A program made the translations under genes and the position numbers. The notes beneath the pieces were generated by a model. That model had not been told where the DNA came from. It saw only the letters and a list, made by a program, of their open reading frames with translations, and made no database searches. Below, piece after piece: positions 44,325 through 55,370 of a DNA stretch of 64,000 nucleotides. Origin of the DNA: Pollenia angustigena (lineage: Eukaryota > Arthropoda > Insecta > Diptera > Polleniidae); the NCBI GenBank assembly GCA_930367215.1, contig OV884059.1, forward strand, positions 72,201,393-72,265,392. The letters run 5' to 3'. Each line of letters begins with the position of its first letter. Position 1 is the first letter of the stretch.

Positions 44325-46981
44325 ACCAGTTAAAAATATGTTTCTGGAATGCAAACGGGTTATCCCAACATAAACACGAAGTTGCAAACTTTCTTCATAG
44401 GCATGAAATCGACGTACTTCTTGTCTCTGAAACACACTTTACTCATAAAAACTGCTTTAGGGTAAATGGTTACCTTACGTATGACACAAAACATCCCAGC
44501 GGACGAGCTTGTGGTGGCACAGCCATAATTGTGCACAAACACATCAGACACTTACCATTGCCAGAGTTCGAAGAAGATTGTATCCAGGCCACATCTATAA
44601 ATCTGACTGATTTCAAACTAACGTTAACATCCGTTTATTGTCCCCCGAGGCACAAAATTCTACACGATAAATTTCTCAACTTCTTCTCCACATTGGGCCA
44701 GAAATTCATTGCTGCTGGCGACTACAACGCTAAACATACATATTGGGGCTCCAGACTTATTAGTCCTAGAGGTAATCAGCTATATAATACCGTAACTGCA
44801 AATAACTTTGATGTGGTATCGAGTGGTGAGCCAACCTATTGGCCAACCGACTTCAACAAGCTACCAGACCTTATTGACTTTGCTGTAATCAAAAACATCA
44901 AGCGCGATCAGGTACTAGTTAGTTCCTTCTATGATCTTTCGTCTGATCATTCACCTTCAATCCTCATTTTAAAATGTAACTCTGACGCCGCAGCTGCAAA
45001 CTGGTTTTCCTATCCAAACAGAAACACAAATTGGTTAAAGTATAAAATGTATGTGAGCTCTCACCTATCACAGTGCATTCCCCTAAAAAATTCATCTGAC
45101 ATCCAAATAGCTGTCGACCGATTTACAGAAGTCTTGGATGCTGCAGCAAGAAATGCAACCCCAATCAAGCGGACAATTAAACGTGCTCCTTACAATACAT
45201 CGACGGATATAGAGACCCTTATCAGAGAAAAAAGGAAGTTAAGAAGACAATGGCAAAACAGTCGTTCCCCAACCACTAAGGCCCAACTACAATTATGCCT
45301 GACAACTCTTCGCAACAAATTGAGACAGAACCACGAGTCTGCAATAGAAGGCTATCTAAACAGCCTAGATGCCACAAAAAACTCCAATTATAGCTTATGG
45401 AAGGCTGTACGGCATATGAAATGCCCTATAACCCAAGAATCTCCATTAAGACTGGAAAACCGCACTTGGGCGAAAAACACAGATGAAAAATTAAACGCTT
45501 TCGCGGGCCATCTTGAGAAAGTTTTCACGCCACATGATACACATACTTGTTCCTGTCGTCCAACCATTCCTGATAAGGTAAACCATCCATTAAAATTTAA
45601 CATTACTCAAGTAAAATCTGCAATAGAAAAAGTGAATATTAGAAAATCTCCCGGACTTGACCGTATCACAGGGTCAATGATAAGAAACTTACCTTCGTCT
45701 GCTTCCAGAATCTTGCTGTTCATTTTTAACGCTATATTAAGAGTCGGATACTTCCCATCCTCATGGAAGAAGTCTATAATTGTTATGATTCCCAAGCCAG
45801 GAAAAGATGCTAGCCAGGTTGCGTCGTACAGACCGATAAGCTTATTATCAATCCTATCAAAGCTTTTCGAAAAAATATTCATTTTAAGTATAACTCCTCA
45901 TCTAAATGAACACGACATCATCCCGGATCACCAGTTCGGATTCAGAGCGAAACATGGTACAATAGAGCAAGTGCATAGAATTGTCACCCTTATTAGATCG
46001 GCGTTTGAGAAAAAGCAATACTGCTCAGCCCTGTTTATAGACATTTCCCAAGCATTTGACAAAGTTTGGCATGATGGGCTACTCATCAAAATAACACGAA
46101 TGCTTCCTCAAAACACTCACAAGCTTCTGGAGAGCTATCTAACAGGCAGAACATTCATAGTAAGGTCGCAAGATAAATACTCCCCCCTCAAGAAAATTAC
46201 TGCTGGTGTTCCCCAAGGCAGCATATTAGGACCGCTTCTATATATAATATACACAGCGGATATGCCAACAAACCTGAGCACGCATACCTCTACATTTGCA
46301 GACGACACAGCATTTATTAGCGTTAACCATGACCCAAAAGTCGCATCGCAAAATCTGCAGTCCCACATCAATGAACTAGAGGCATGGCTAGAAAAATGGA
46401 GAATAAAGGTTAACCCGGCTAAATGTGCTCACTTAACTTTCACGCTCAGAAGACAAACGTGCCCAGCAGTAAAAATAAATAACATCACTGTTCCGGTAGA
46501 AAACCATGTAAAGTACTTGGGAGTTCATATAGATAGACGTTTGACCTGGTCTCGTCATATCGAAGCGAAAATAACGGCTATGAAACTTAAAGCAGCTCAA
46601 CTACATTGGCTTCTCGGTAGAAACTCAAACTTGTCTTTAGACAACAAAGTTCTTCTATACAAGTCCATCATAAAACCAATATGGACATATGGCATCCAAT
46701 TATGGGGTACTGCATGCGCATCTAACATCCAAAAGCTTCAAAGAAGACAGTCTAGAATATTACGACAAATTGTCTGCGCCCCATGGTATATACGTAATGA
46801 TACTATCCACAGAGATCTCAACGTCCCCACTATCCAGGAGGAAATTAAAAAATATTCAATAAGCTACATCGATAAACTAATGGTCCACCCTAACTACCTC
46901 GCTCGGGGTTTGCTTCAGTTTGAAGGTCACCAGAGGCTAAAAAGAACCGATACTTTGAGCCTTACTAGAAGACAGTCTTAA
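44321..46981 (+). CDS. Jockey-clade ORF2: endonuclease / reverse transcriptase, 886 aa
   Basis: The protein would nick target DNA and copy element RNA from the 3' end. Residues 1-215 are an APE-type endonuclease: WNANGL at 9-14, catalytic Glu in SETHF (37), SVYCPPRH, AAGDYNAKH and SSDHSPS near 210. RT spans about 440-720: KSPGLDRITG, VMIPKPGKDASQVASYRP, FIDISQAFDKVWHDG, AGVPQGSILGPLLYIIYTA and the catalytic FADD at 659-662. A thumb/C-terminal part (KYLGVHIDRRLTW, IWTYGIQLWG) follows, with no RNase H, as in Jockey-type elements. The start is chosen by the ATGA overlap with ORF1, usual in this clade. No internal stop. Length is typical. Without a full ORF1 and 5' promoter it is probably not mobile by itself, but the enzyme could be encoded intact. 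Confidence 0.95.
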   Translation: MNQLKICFWNANGLSQHKHEVANFLHRHEIDVLLVSETHFTHKNCFRVNGYLTYDTKHPSGRACGGTAIIVHKHIRHLPLPEFEEDCIQATSINLTDFKLTLTSVYCPPRHKILHDKFLNFFSTLGQKFIAAGDYNAKHTYWGSRLISPRGNQLYNTVTANNFDVVSSGEPTYWPTDFNKLPDLIDFAVIKNIKRDQVLVSSFYDLSSDHSPSILILKCNSDAAAANWFSYPNRNTNWLKYKMYVSSHLSQCIPLKNSSDIQIAVDRFTEVLDAAARNATPIKRTIKRAPYNTSTDIETLIREKRKLRRQWQNSRSPTTKAQLQLCLTTLRNKLRQNHESAIEGYLNSLDATKNSNYSLWKAVRHMKCPITQESPLRLENRTWAKNTDEKLNAFAGHLEKVFTPHDTHTCSCRPTIPDKVNHPLKFNITQVKSAIEKVNIRKSPGLDRITGSMIRNLPSSASRILLFIFNAILRVGYFPSSWKKSIIVMIPKPGKDASQVASYRPISLLSILSKLFEKIFILSITPHLNEHDIIPDHQFGFRAKHGTIEQVHRIVTLIRSAFEKKQYCSALFIDISQAFDKVWHDGLLIKITRMLPQNTHKLLESYLTGRTFIVRSQDKYSPLKKITAGVPQGSILGPLLYIIYTADMPTNLSTHTSTFADDTAFISVNHDPKVASQNLQSHINELEAWLEKWRIKVNPAKCAHLTFTLRRQTCPAVKINNITVPVENHVKYLGVHIDRRLTWSRHIEAKITAMKLKAAQLHWLLGRNSNLSLDNKVLLYKSIIKPIWTYGIQLWGTACASNIQKLQRRQSRILRQIVCAPWYIRNDTIHRDLNVPTIQEEIKKYSISYIDKLMVHPNYLARGLLQFEGHQRLKRTDTLSLTRRQS

Positions 46982-47134
46982 AAATTTGAATACAGCAGTT
47001 AGTGGTTACACAGGTAACAACTAATAAACAACAAGTAGAATTAAGATTTGAATACATATTGTAAATTTCGATAAGAAAGATTCAATAATAAAAATAAATT
47101 ATTAAAAAAAAAAAAAAAAAAAAAAATGGTGATC

Positions 47135-47600
47135 GGTAAGCATGGTAATCGTGCGGGAAGTAAGCGGGATATAAGGCCGTTCTTGCGGTATAAAACATTT
47201 GCCAAACATCTATAATTGCAGCAGTTTTATTGTTGATTAATCGCTCCCGTCGCGTACTTGCGTTATCAAAGCGAATGCCTTTTTCTATTAGTACAAAGCG
47301 ATCCTAGGATTATGCGGCTTTGTCTATTCGAGCTTGGGTTGGACCAAACAGTTCCATAGCATGGTTATTATTCGATTAAGACAGACCAGCATACAAAACG
47401 ATAGATAAAAATGCATCCCCTCTTTAAGAGGAATTTTTTTACGGAATTTTAAAGGTAGGCAAGATGTAGCGAATCTTGTTTTGACATTCAAATCGCTGTT
47501 GCCAGCATTCAATTGAGAATAGAAATACAGATTACGAAAAAAACAAAACTCATCAGCGATTTCTTCTAATAATAACACAACGTCCGTAGGGATCTTTTTA
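47135..47600 (-). pseudogene. piggyBac-like transposase relic, N-terminal/central part
   Basis: Minus-strand frames read NNNHAMELFGPTQARIDKAA, then DRFVLIEKGIRFDNAS, TRRERLINNKTAAI and DVWQMF. In piggyBac family proteins the same order is S...HAMELF.P...R..Y.A.M...RF..I...IRFDN..TR.ER...DK.A.IRDVW..F, just upstream of the DEQL motif. It joins 43510-43830 when the Jockey element is removed. Stops and shifts show an inactive gene. No TTAA-bounded termini were identified. Confidence 0.85.
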
Positions 47601-48673
47601 ATAATCTACGTTCTAAGCATCATTAAGCATCAATTAAATGTTAATTATTGCTCGCATCGCTTCAAGACCACCTTTAATCGATGCAGCACACTTTTTTCCT
47701 AGAACACATGCAGAGTTCGGGTATTCAACCCATAAAACATTAACACCCGCATTCATAAAAATTAAAATAAGTTTGAAATGTATTTTAAATTAAATTTATT
47801 TTAAATTAAAGCATTAATCAAAAATAGAATCAGTGTTAATTAAAAGGTTAATTAAATAAATTTAACGTTTTAATGATATTAGGGTGCTCAATTAGTCGGG
47901 TTTTATTTTTGTTTGATTAAACGATTAATCGATTTTTTGCATTTTGAACTTATTCGATTAAACAAATAAAATTTAAAAATTAATCGATTAAACGAATAAT
48001 TCTAAGTCCAGACATTTTTTACTCTACGAGCGTTTTTCGATAATTTTAGAAACAATTAGTACTTGAGAAAATAAACATTGTTTTTTAAATAAAACTTGTC
48101 AATGCAGGTCCAAATTGTTGCTTCACTTTCGGGCACTTAGATTTTAAAAGAGTCAATATAACTTTGGGTTTTTTGAACTTTTTCATGGACATTTCAGCCT
48201 CTGCTATGCTTCTGCAAATAATTTCCTCCAGAGAATCGGTTGAAGTATCTTATTTAAAATATTTATTCATTGGACGACTCGTGGCCCCTTTGATTTTGTT
48301 GGTGGAGCAGCTCCTTCAAGTACTATGTTAAAGTCACTGTGTAAGTGGTAAATTAGTGAAGTTGTTGAAGAACATTTACGTTAATACATTTTTGGACACC
48401 TGTTACATTTAGCATAATTAGATTTATATTTCGTACAATATTTTTAAACCAAAATCATTCTTAATAGAGAAACGTATGGACTATTTTGTTAAAAAAACCG
48501 GCGTATTCTAGAAATCGAAATCAGGTGGATTTAAAGTCGAGCAAATTTTGAAAAAGACCCTGTAATGAAAGTTTATAAAAATATTTCATTTTATCTACTT
48601 CATTCTTTAAGTATCTATTTTTTTGCAAAACAACACTTAAAACCACGAAAAACTACGGTTATTTTGTGAATAA
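47601..48673. other. Mostly AT-rich stretch, no gene recognised
   Basis: Includes a short tandem of CGATTAAACGAATAA-like words (47915-47995). A minus-strand piece near 48100-48400 has some coding-like texture (PESEATIWTCIDKFYLKN) but no family that I can name. A poly(A) run is at 48682-48702. Confidence 0.45.
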
Positions 48674-49591
48674 CACTTTGCAAAAAAAAAAAAAAAAAAA
48701 AAAACAAGTCTCAACACTTGCAACGCGAAATGAAAGTTGACTACTAGTAGAGCAAATCTGCCAAATGGGGTTTGAAAAGTTAGCTCGGGCTCCCGAAATA
48801 TGGGCCTCTAAAGTTTTTGAATTTTTTAAAAAGGCGTTTGGTATAAGTCAAAAAAAAAAAATGTATCAAATGTACTTCTGAGCTAATAGACTATTTCAGA
48901 TGTCTTCAGTAGAATTGTATGGCGATTCTTTTCATAGAATATTATGACCCTCCAAAACTCATTTTAAGGGGTCATTTTTGTCCTTTCTTTAACTTCTACA
49001 CTAAGACGGCACGTTGGAGGGTTAAAATGTTCTATGAATATTTTCTAAATCAAATTTCACTAGGGGTCTTCTAAGACCAAAAAATCGTGCAATGTATGTG
49101 AAACGGGTGTTCAAGAAATTCAAAAATTTCAATGCCCGAAATTTCGAGAATTCGTTTTACATACATTGCACAAACTTTTGGTCTTAGAAGACCCCTAAGA
49201 AAATTTGATCCAAAAAATATTCGTGGAACATTTTAACCCTAAAAAGTGCCGTTTTAGTATACTTTTGTGTAAAACTTGGGAAAAAGGACAAAAACGACCC
49301 CTTCAAATGAGAGTTATAGGGTTAATACATTTTAAGAAAATAATCGCCATACGATTCTACTGAAGACATTTAAAATTATTTTTTTTAGCTCAGAAGTATA
49401 TTTAGTACATTTTTTTTGACTTATACCAAACGCCTTTTCAAAAAATTCAAAAACTTTAGGGGCCCATATTTCGGGAGCGCGAGCTAACTTTTCAAAACCC
49501 TTTCGCAGATTTGCTCTTCTAGTATTCTACTTCCATTTCGCGTTGCAAGTGTTGAGGTTGGAGGCGATGACCCTAATTTTGTTGCACAGTG
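48674..49591. mobile_element. 918-bp near-palindromic foldback element
   Basis: The left half (about 48710-49140) and right half (about 49155-49570) are inverse copies: CAACACTTGCAACGCGAAAT / ATTTCGCGTTGCAAGTGTTG, AAAAGGCGTTTGGTATAAGT / CTTATACCAAACGCCTTTT, GTCTTCTAAGACC / GGTCTTAGAAGACC. The unpaired centre is short. The right end is ATTTTGTTGCACAGTG; the left end CACTTTGCAAAA is its decayed inverse, extended by a poly(A) run. A second, rearranged member is at 16628-17400. No ORF. Confidence 0.88.
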
Positions 49592-50039
49592 TAATTAAAA
49601 TTAAAGTATCCTTCGATTCTCTCTTCATTTCTCACTTCATTTCGATTTCTACATGATACTATAAATTTGTTTACTGGTACAAATTTAATTAATTTTTTTA
49701 TTAATAACATGAATTTTTATTTATTGAAATCAATTTGCGGCTTGCTTTTGAAGGACTGATTAAGACATAATAATGTTGACTGTTACAATGATATGTTTGA
49801 AGTCGCAAAAATATATTTAAACATTTTTTGTAAAAAAATAGTTTTGTCATGCATATGAACTTCATAAGACTTAATGACAATATGACTTTTTGTACTTTTT
49901 TAAGCTTTGAAAAAATCACAATTTAAGTTGTGCAACAGCCATTTAAAGCAAAAAATAGAAAAGATTCACAAGAAATGAAAAGGAAATTCGCAAGAAAGTA
50001 TGTACAGAAAAAAGTCAAGTATTTGAAAAAAGTTTTTTG
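49592..50039. other. AT-rich stretch with MITE fragment
   Basis: GGTACAAATTTAATTAATTT through GAAATCAATTTGCGG (49676-49740) matches the right part of MITE family A. Otherwise nothing is recognised. Confidence 0.5.
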
Positions 50040-50748
50040 CCATGTTTATACCCACACCACAATAGTGGAGAGGGTATTATGCATTTGTGCTGATGTGTGT
50101 AACGCCTTAGAATATTGGTCCTAGACCCACCTTAAAGTATAGCGATCGACTCAGAATCACTTTCTGAGTCGAACTAACGATGTCCGTCCGGCTGGCTGTC
50201 CATGTACACTTGTGCGCAAAGTACAGGTCGCAATTTTTTAAATAATTTGATAAAATTAGGGACATAGGTTCCTATTGACACAAGGACCAAGCCTATTGAA
50301 AATGGGCCAAATCATAGGACCACGAGGGAAGATAGGGGGATATTTCTTCCTCTCAGAAACTATCAAACCGATTTTAATGAGATTTAAAACATAGATACAA
50401 CCATTTCTATATGGACACAAAAGGTATGCATTTTTTAAAAAATAGGACCACGAGGGGAAATAGGGTAAATTTCTGCCTCTCAAGCCGATTTTAATAAAAT
50501 AAAAACCATAGATTGATCCATTTCCATATGGACACATAAGCTATACAGTTTTTAAAAAATAGGACCACAAGGGGAGGTAGGGGCAATTTCTGCCTCTCAC
50601 AAACTTTCAAACCGATTTTAATGAAGCTTATAAACATAGATAAATCCATATTTATATGGACATATAATCATGATGTGTTTTTTTTATACTGTGGTGTAGG
50701 GTATCATATGGTCGGGCTTGACCGACTATACTTTCTTACTTGTTTTTA
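50040..50748. repeat. Dispersed repeat with internal tandem units, ends ACTTTCTTACTTGTT
   Basis: It starts TTTATACCCACACCACAATA with GTGGAGAGGGTATTATGC, includes CGATCGACTCAGAATCACTT with TCTGAGTCGA, and ends GGGTATCATATGGTCGGGCT with TGACCGACTATACTTTCTTA. Three units of about 117-128 bases begin ATAGGACCAC(G/A)AGGG (50316, 50444, 50561). The CACACCAC / GTGGTGTAGG borders are inverse. Similar repeats are, to my knowledge, very common in calyptrate fly genomes; class not assigned. Confidence 0.8.
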
Positions 50749-52379
50749 TTTGTTTTTTCTTTGAACTACATACTTTTAGTGTCATTGAGAATTTCCGTGA
50801 AATTTAAGAAAACTCTTTGGATTTTTAACATTTTAAGACGAAAAAAAGGAAATTGCAAAAAAGTTAAACAAAGCAGAACTTTCTTTGAAGAAACATTTTT
50901 CAAGAGAAGCGTTTCACTTATTTTAAAGAAATCACGGAAATATGTATGTCCTTAAAAAAAGCTTTAATTTAAGTCATATTAAAATATAAGAAGAAAATAA
51001 TTTTTTTTTCAGATTTAAGCTTTTAAGAAATATTATGTGAAAATGAATTCGTTTTGTTTGTTTGGATGATGAAGAATTGCATATATTTAGGCAATTCATT
51101 TATTGTTGGGCTTTGAGCGTTATTTACTACAAAACTGCTTATAAATCCTTGTTTATACGATATATTAGTCAAAATCTTTAGCAACTAGTGAAAGAAAGAA
51201 AATGTTTATAGCTCTCATTTGTTTAGAAATTTTTAAATGATTTCATTATTGTAATACTTAAAGTGCTAACTACACAAACATATACACAAGTTCTTTGTAC
51301 TCATTGTGCGAGTTGCTTAAATGTGTTACCAAAAGCAGCTTTTTCAAAGACCGTGTAACAAAAGAATCTAACAAATGCGCTGTTAGAAATTGTGTCATTA
51401 GAACAGAAATTATATTTAACTACAAAATAATACCCATCCAAAAAGGAAGAGAATCAAATAAAGCCGGCTAAAATACTCCTTAGAAAATGTGTTCAGTTAA
51501 AAAAAAAAAAAAAAAAATAATAAAAAATATGCGACATGGTGCTTTTAACGATGAAAACGGAAGTCTAGGCAAAACGAAAGGATTTGCGGACAGACAGAAA
51601 GACAAGTGAGCAACCAACCTACTATAAAGGCAAGTCAGTTAGGCAGTAAAATTTAAAAGAAACTAAAGTTTTGTAAAAACTTTTTGCATTCTTTAAGGCA
51701 ACTTTAAGAAAAAATTCACTCAGCATTTACAATTTTAAACTTGAAAACAATTTTCACAGTGAAATTAAAAAAAAAAAATAAAAATATTAAATAATATTAA
51801 ATACTGTCGAGCGTGTCTTTTTTCAAAAAGAATTCTTTCTGAAAATGTTTTTTCTCAGCAAAAGAAAAAAAAAAACAATGTCATCATCAGCATCACCTAG
51901 GAAAGCAAGAAAGCAAAAAGAACAGAAAAAGAGGCAGCAAAAAACTGAATAAAAAAAAAAAAAAACTGAAATTGTATACATCCTGCAACAAATGCGATTA
52001 TGGAGCATATGACATTCTGCCTGCTGCATGGTTGCTTTTACTGTCGTTGTTTTTCTTAATAATGCATGATTTTTCTCTCACAATGTAATGGAGTGTGTAA
52101 TGTGTATGTGTTTTTTGCTTGCGAGTGTATTTACTATTGTGTGTATAGTTTTTTTCTTTTGTAAATTTAAAAAGATTTTTGTCTGAGTAGATGTGAATTT
52201 TTTTGTGTAAAAAGAATTTAATTTTCAAGAAAAGTTTTTCATTTTTATTACATCAGCATGATGTTGAAAAGTTGAAATTATTAATGTTGATATTAAAAGT
52301 ATTAGTATTAATAAACTTGAATTATACAACAAAATTTTGTTAACAGTTTAAACAAAGATTTCTCTTATCAAATACTGTT
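50749..52379. other. AT-rich stretch without a gene
   Basis: Poly(A) runs (51499-51515, 51951-51964) and chance frames only. Confidence 0.6.
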
Positions 52380-53045
52380 TTTTTTTGTTAGGACCAGCAC
52401 TCAGGGGATGACCCCTACTAATGCATTGCATTGTGTTGGAACTAGGAAAATAGGTTGTGGGAAGGATGATAGAGGGAGAAGTGTTTGTGAACATTCGATT
52501 TGAACTTAATCATGTTGTAAGTGAGAGGGAAGACTTCGGCAGGAAGGCTATTCCACATACGAACAGTCCGGGGAAAAAAACGAATTCTCTCTGTAATGCG
52601 TTGTACGATTCACCTGCAAATCAACCACATAAGGATGGGCTCTTGTGGAAAAACGTGTATTGCGAACAAACGTACGGGTTTCGTCAGAACACATTCCATT
52701 GTGGTAACGATAAAACAGGCAAATGCAACCCACATTGCGACGGTGCTCAAGGGAGTCAATAGAATTGGATACCCTACTGTCCCCAATGAGAACCTTCGCC
52801 CTCTCCTGCACGCGGTTGAGAAGCTCCTAACTAGACTTTGAAGCACCGGCCCACACATGAGAGTTGTATTCCATACGCGGTGGTATAAATAGTAAGGAGA
52901 TCAGATGGAGTGAAGTATATCTTACACCGTCTTAGAAAACCGAGGCACTTGAATGCCTCTTTCGACACCTTGAATTTAATATTATTAATTAAACATTCTA
53001 TATTGTACTTAAAAGGGTCCGCATGGGGGCTTTTTGAGTTTCTGC
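52380..53045 (-). pseudogene. LINE RT C-terminal fragment, 5' truncated, with poly(A)-like end
   Basis: Minus-strand frames read CLINNIKFKVSKEAFKCLGF, LRRCKIYFTPSDLLTIYTTA, ERAKVLIGDSRVSNSIDSLE, HRRNVGCICLFYRYHNG and NTRFSTRAHPYVVDL. This is the thumb/C-terminal segment (SL.HRR.VA.L..FYR.) found after the RT of many insect non-LTR elements. The RT core is absent. On the plus strand the element's 3' end abuts a T run at 52380-52387, that is, a short poly(A) tail. Frames shift at least twice. A 9-bp-arm hairpin (CTTTTTGAG/CTCAAAAAG, 53030-53053) lies at the truncation point. Confidence 0.82.
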
Positions 53046-53194
53046 TCAAAAAGGTCTGGCTCTAAAAGGAAAACAATATTTAAATATATTTATTTTACAA
53101 AAAACCTTAGATTTCTTTCCGTTTAGTAGATTCTACATATAGAAGACTATCTTACGAACATTAAACATATTAATGTATACTTTTCAGGCACGTA

Positions 53195-53850
53195 AGATAA
53201 AGGTTTCCTTTCGACTGCCAGATGAATGAAGTGTTCTAGAGGCGGATATCTCTGCTAAAATGCGGGCGACTCATTGGCTAAGGTATTATCGGATATCGCG
53301 GGATATATGTATATTTACTCATTCGAAAGAAAGACTTATGCGGATACCAGGGCATGAGAACTGCCTGTGTAGCCAAAATATCAGGTGAGCTTGCCAAACG
53401 AGTTGGTCCTCGGGATGACCGATTTATTAATAAATTCGTTGGCTTTCCATTGGCTCAGTGTAAATCACTTATAAAACAAATTATACTGACTTGCACAATT
53501 AGGGTGGACTCGTTCATCTATCTGCTCCCTATCCAGAGTATTTTGGCCTTGCTTTGATGAACGGAGGACATGCTTTCTACTAAGTTTCAATAGGAAACAG
53601 ATGAGAGCAGTGATCTGAGTGAGAACTGTGCACTGGCCGGTAGGGTGGCATGCGAAGAGAATGGGTCTGGAGTTCCGTGACTACTGCAGACGTTGTCATG
53701 ACGAGGCGGAACAGGAAACTGCGTTATATTTTCTGTTGGGTTGAATTCTACTATGACGTCTTTTGAGTAACTGATCTGTTGGATGGGCTTTGAAGCTAAG
53801 TATTGCAAAGGGACCACTAAAGGGCCCAAGCCGGCTGTCCACTTACCTTA
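53195..53850 (+). pseudogene. LINE RNase H and C-terminal zinc region relic
   Basis: Plus-strand reading gives VSFRLPDE, AKMRATHWL and IPGHENCLCS, then in another frame GELAKRVGPRDDRFINKFVG, an RNase H end. C-terminal blocks follow: SFNRKQMRAVI, VGWHAKRMGLEFRDYCRRC and HDEAEQETALYFLLG. The CRRC-HDE-E-ET pattern is the C-terminal CCHC-like patch of RNase-H-bearing LINEs (R1/I/LOA-type). Several frameshifts are present. The sequence is clearly richer in GC than its surroundings. Confidence 0.8.
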
Positions 53851-54881
53851 CCTTATATTTATTTAAAGGTACAGACATTTTATTACCTTTTAAGAAAAAA
53901 CACAGGCCCTAAACTTATGCTATCTTTGGAAATAGATTTATTTTCTCTACTTTAATATTTATTTCACATTTCTTTCAGCCATCTTAAAAAAGGCAATTCT
54001 ATGGTTTTGCCCTTTAGTTTTAAAACATCTCATTAACATTCTTTATTTCCTTACTTAAAATTCCACTACTGCTTGTTGGTTGGCTTACAATATTTTGAAA
54101 TAATTAAAACTTCATTTTAAATAGCAACAATTCATTTTGTTCAAAAATAAAAGGTGTGTTCATTTACTTTACTAGTAGAAACTTTCAACGAGAAAGTTAA
54201 TTTAAAATTTCTAAAATATTTTTTCCAATTATTAAAAAAAAAAAATTAAATAGTAAAATAACGCTTTGCCAGCAAGTTGAGTATATCAGCTTTATTTAGC
54301 AGTAAAGCTTGATTCACCCATGCGTTCTGAACAATAATTTTGTACTTTTGAGAGGGAGAGAGAAATTATTTTGTTCGGCAAGTTTTCTTTAATTAGTTGA
54401 AGTTTAATAATTGTTTAAAACAAAGTGAACTGAGATACCCCTTTTTTATTTATTTATAAAAGCTGAATTGAGCTGCCACATCTTGTGTTTTTGCATTTGC
54501 TTTACAACAGTTGTTTATTTGCTGAATAATTAAATAAACAAAATAAATATATAATCTATGATTTTATTTCTCATGGTGAGTAACATTTATTATAAATTTT
54601 TGATATTATTCGAATGTGTATTCTAAATCAAATTACAATCCTCAAAAGCTTTTGTACTATCAATATTTTCTAGGAATATTTAATAAATATCATTAAAAAT
54701 AATAAAATCACTTTCCTTTTTTGTCCATTTTTATCAACACACTTTTGAAAAATAATTCAATATAATTAGTTTGCTAGTTATGCTGCCATTTTGTTTAATT
54801 ATTTACATCTGTAAACCATATGGTATCCTTGTTTTTGACAAATTTTCCGAAATGGGTGAATCTGAACACTCTTAGTAAAAA
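53851..54881. other. AT-rich stretch without a gene
   Basis: Simple AT-rich DNA with a purine-rich GAGAGGGAGAGAGAAA at about 54350. No coding or repeat borders recognised. Confidence 0.6.
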
Positions 54882-55370
54882 CAAGTAAGAGTGCGCCGAA
54901 TCTTATATACCCCTCACCATTGTGAGACTTCTCCAATCCCGCCCACATTTTGTGGGATAGTGTGTATTGACAACCTAAATGTTTGTACCTAATTTGGAAA
55001 CTTTGGCTCTTGCCGTTCTCCAGATATACAGAAAAAAGTAATAAAAATACAACAACAACGAATGATTTTTGGAAAAATAAAGGTAGTCGTGGTTTTTTGC
55101 TCATATCTCAGCCATTTTTGAATTTCAATAGCAAAATTATAATAAGAATACCTGACAGATACATACACCAACCAAGCCCCCATCATTTCTGGGGGCTTCG
55201 CAAAACCCGTTTCAGCAGACAGACGAACAACCGGATTTGAACTTCGCTTTTCATAAGGACCCAAAATATATATACTTTATAGGGTGTAGGATCAATATTG
55301 TAGAAACTACAAACGGAATGATAAAGTTTTATATACCCTTTTACCTTCGGTGAAGGGTATAAAAAAATAT
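54882..55370 (+). repeat. Dispersed repeat family 'GGTGAAGGGTATA', copy 3
   Basis: It begins AACAAGTAAGAGTGCGCCGA with ATCTTATATACCCCTCACC. It continues with GTCGTGGTTTTTTGCTCATA and TATATATACTTTATAGGGTG, and ends CTTCGGTGAAGGGTATAAAA. It includes the left terminus that copy 2 lacks. The left CGAATCTTATATACCC motif also occurs at 62333. No coding capacity. Confidence 0.85.

Larger units (their letters stand above)
43831..47125 (+). mobile_element. Jockey-clade non-LTR retrotransposon, 5' truncated, with poly(A) tail
   Basis: It contains the 3' end of ORF1, a complete ORF2, a ~120-base 3' UTR with AATAAA (47093-47098) and a poly(A) tail (about 47104-47125). ATGGTGATC at 43822-43830 is repeated right after the tail (47126-47134), a 9-bp target duplication; the leading A could belong to the tail. 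Target-primed reverse transcription followed by 5' truncation explains the structure. The insertion lies in a minus-strand piggyBac-like pseudogene. Intact ORF2 and a long tail point to a recent event. Confidence 0.95.

Noticed and set aside
45388..46371. Minus-strand ORFs of 71-91 codons opposite the Jockey ORF2
   Set aside because: They are shadows of the real ORF2 on the other strand.
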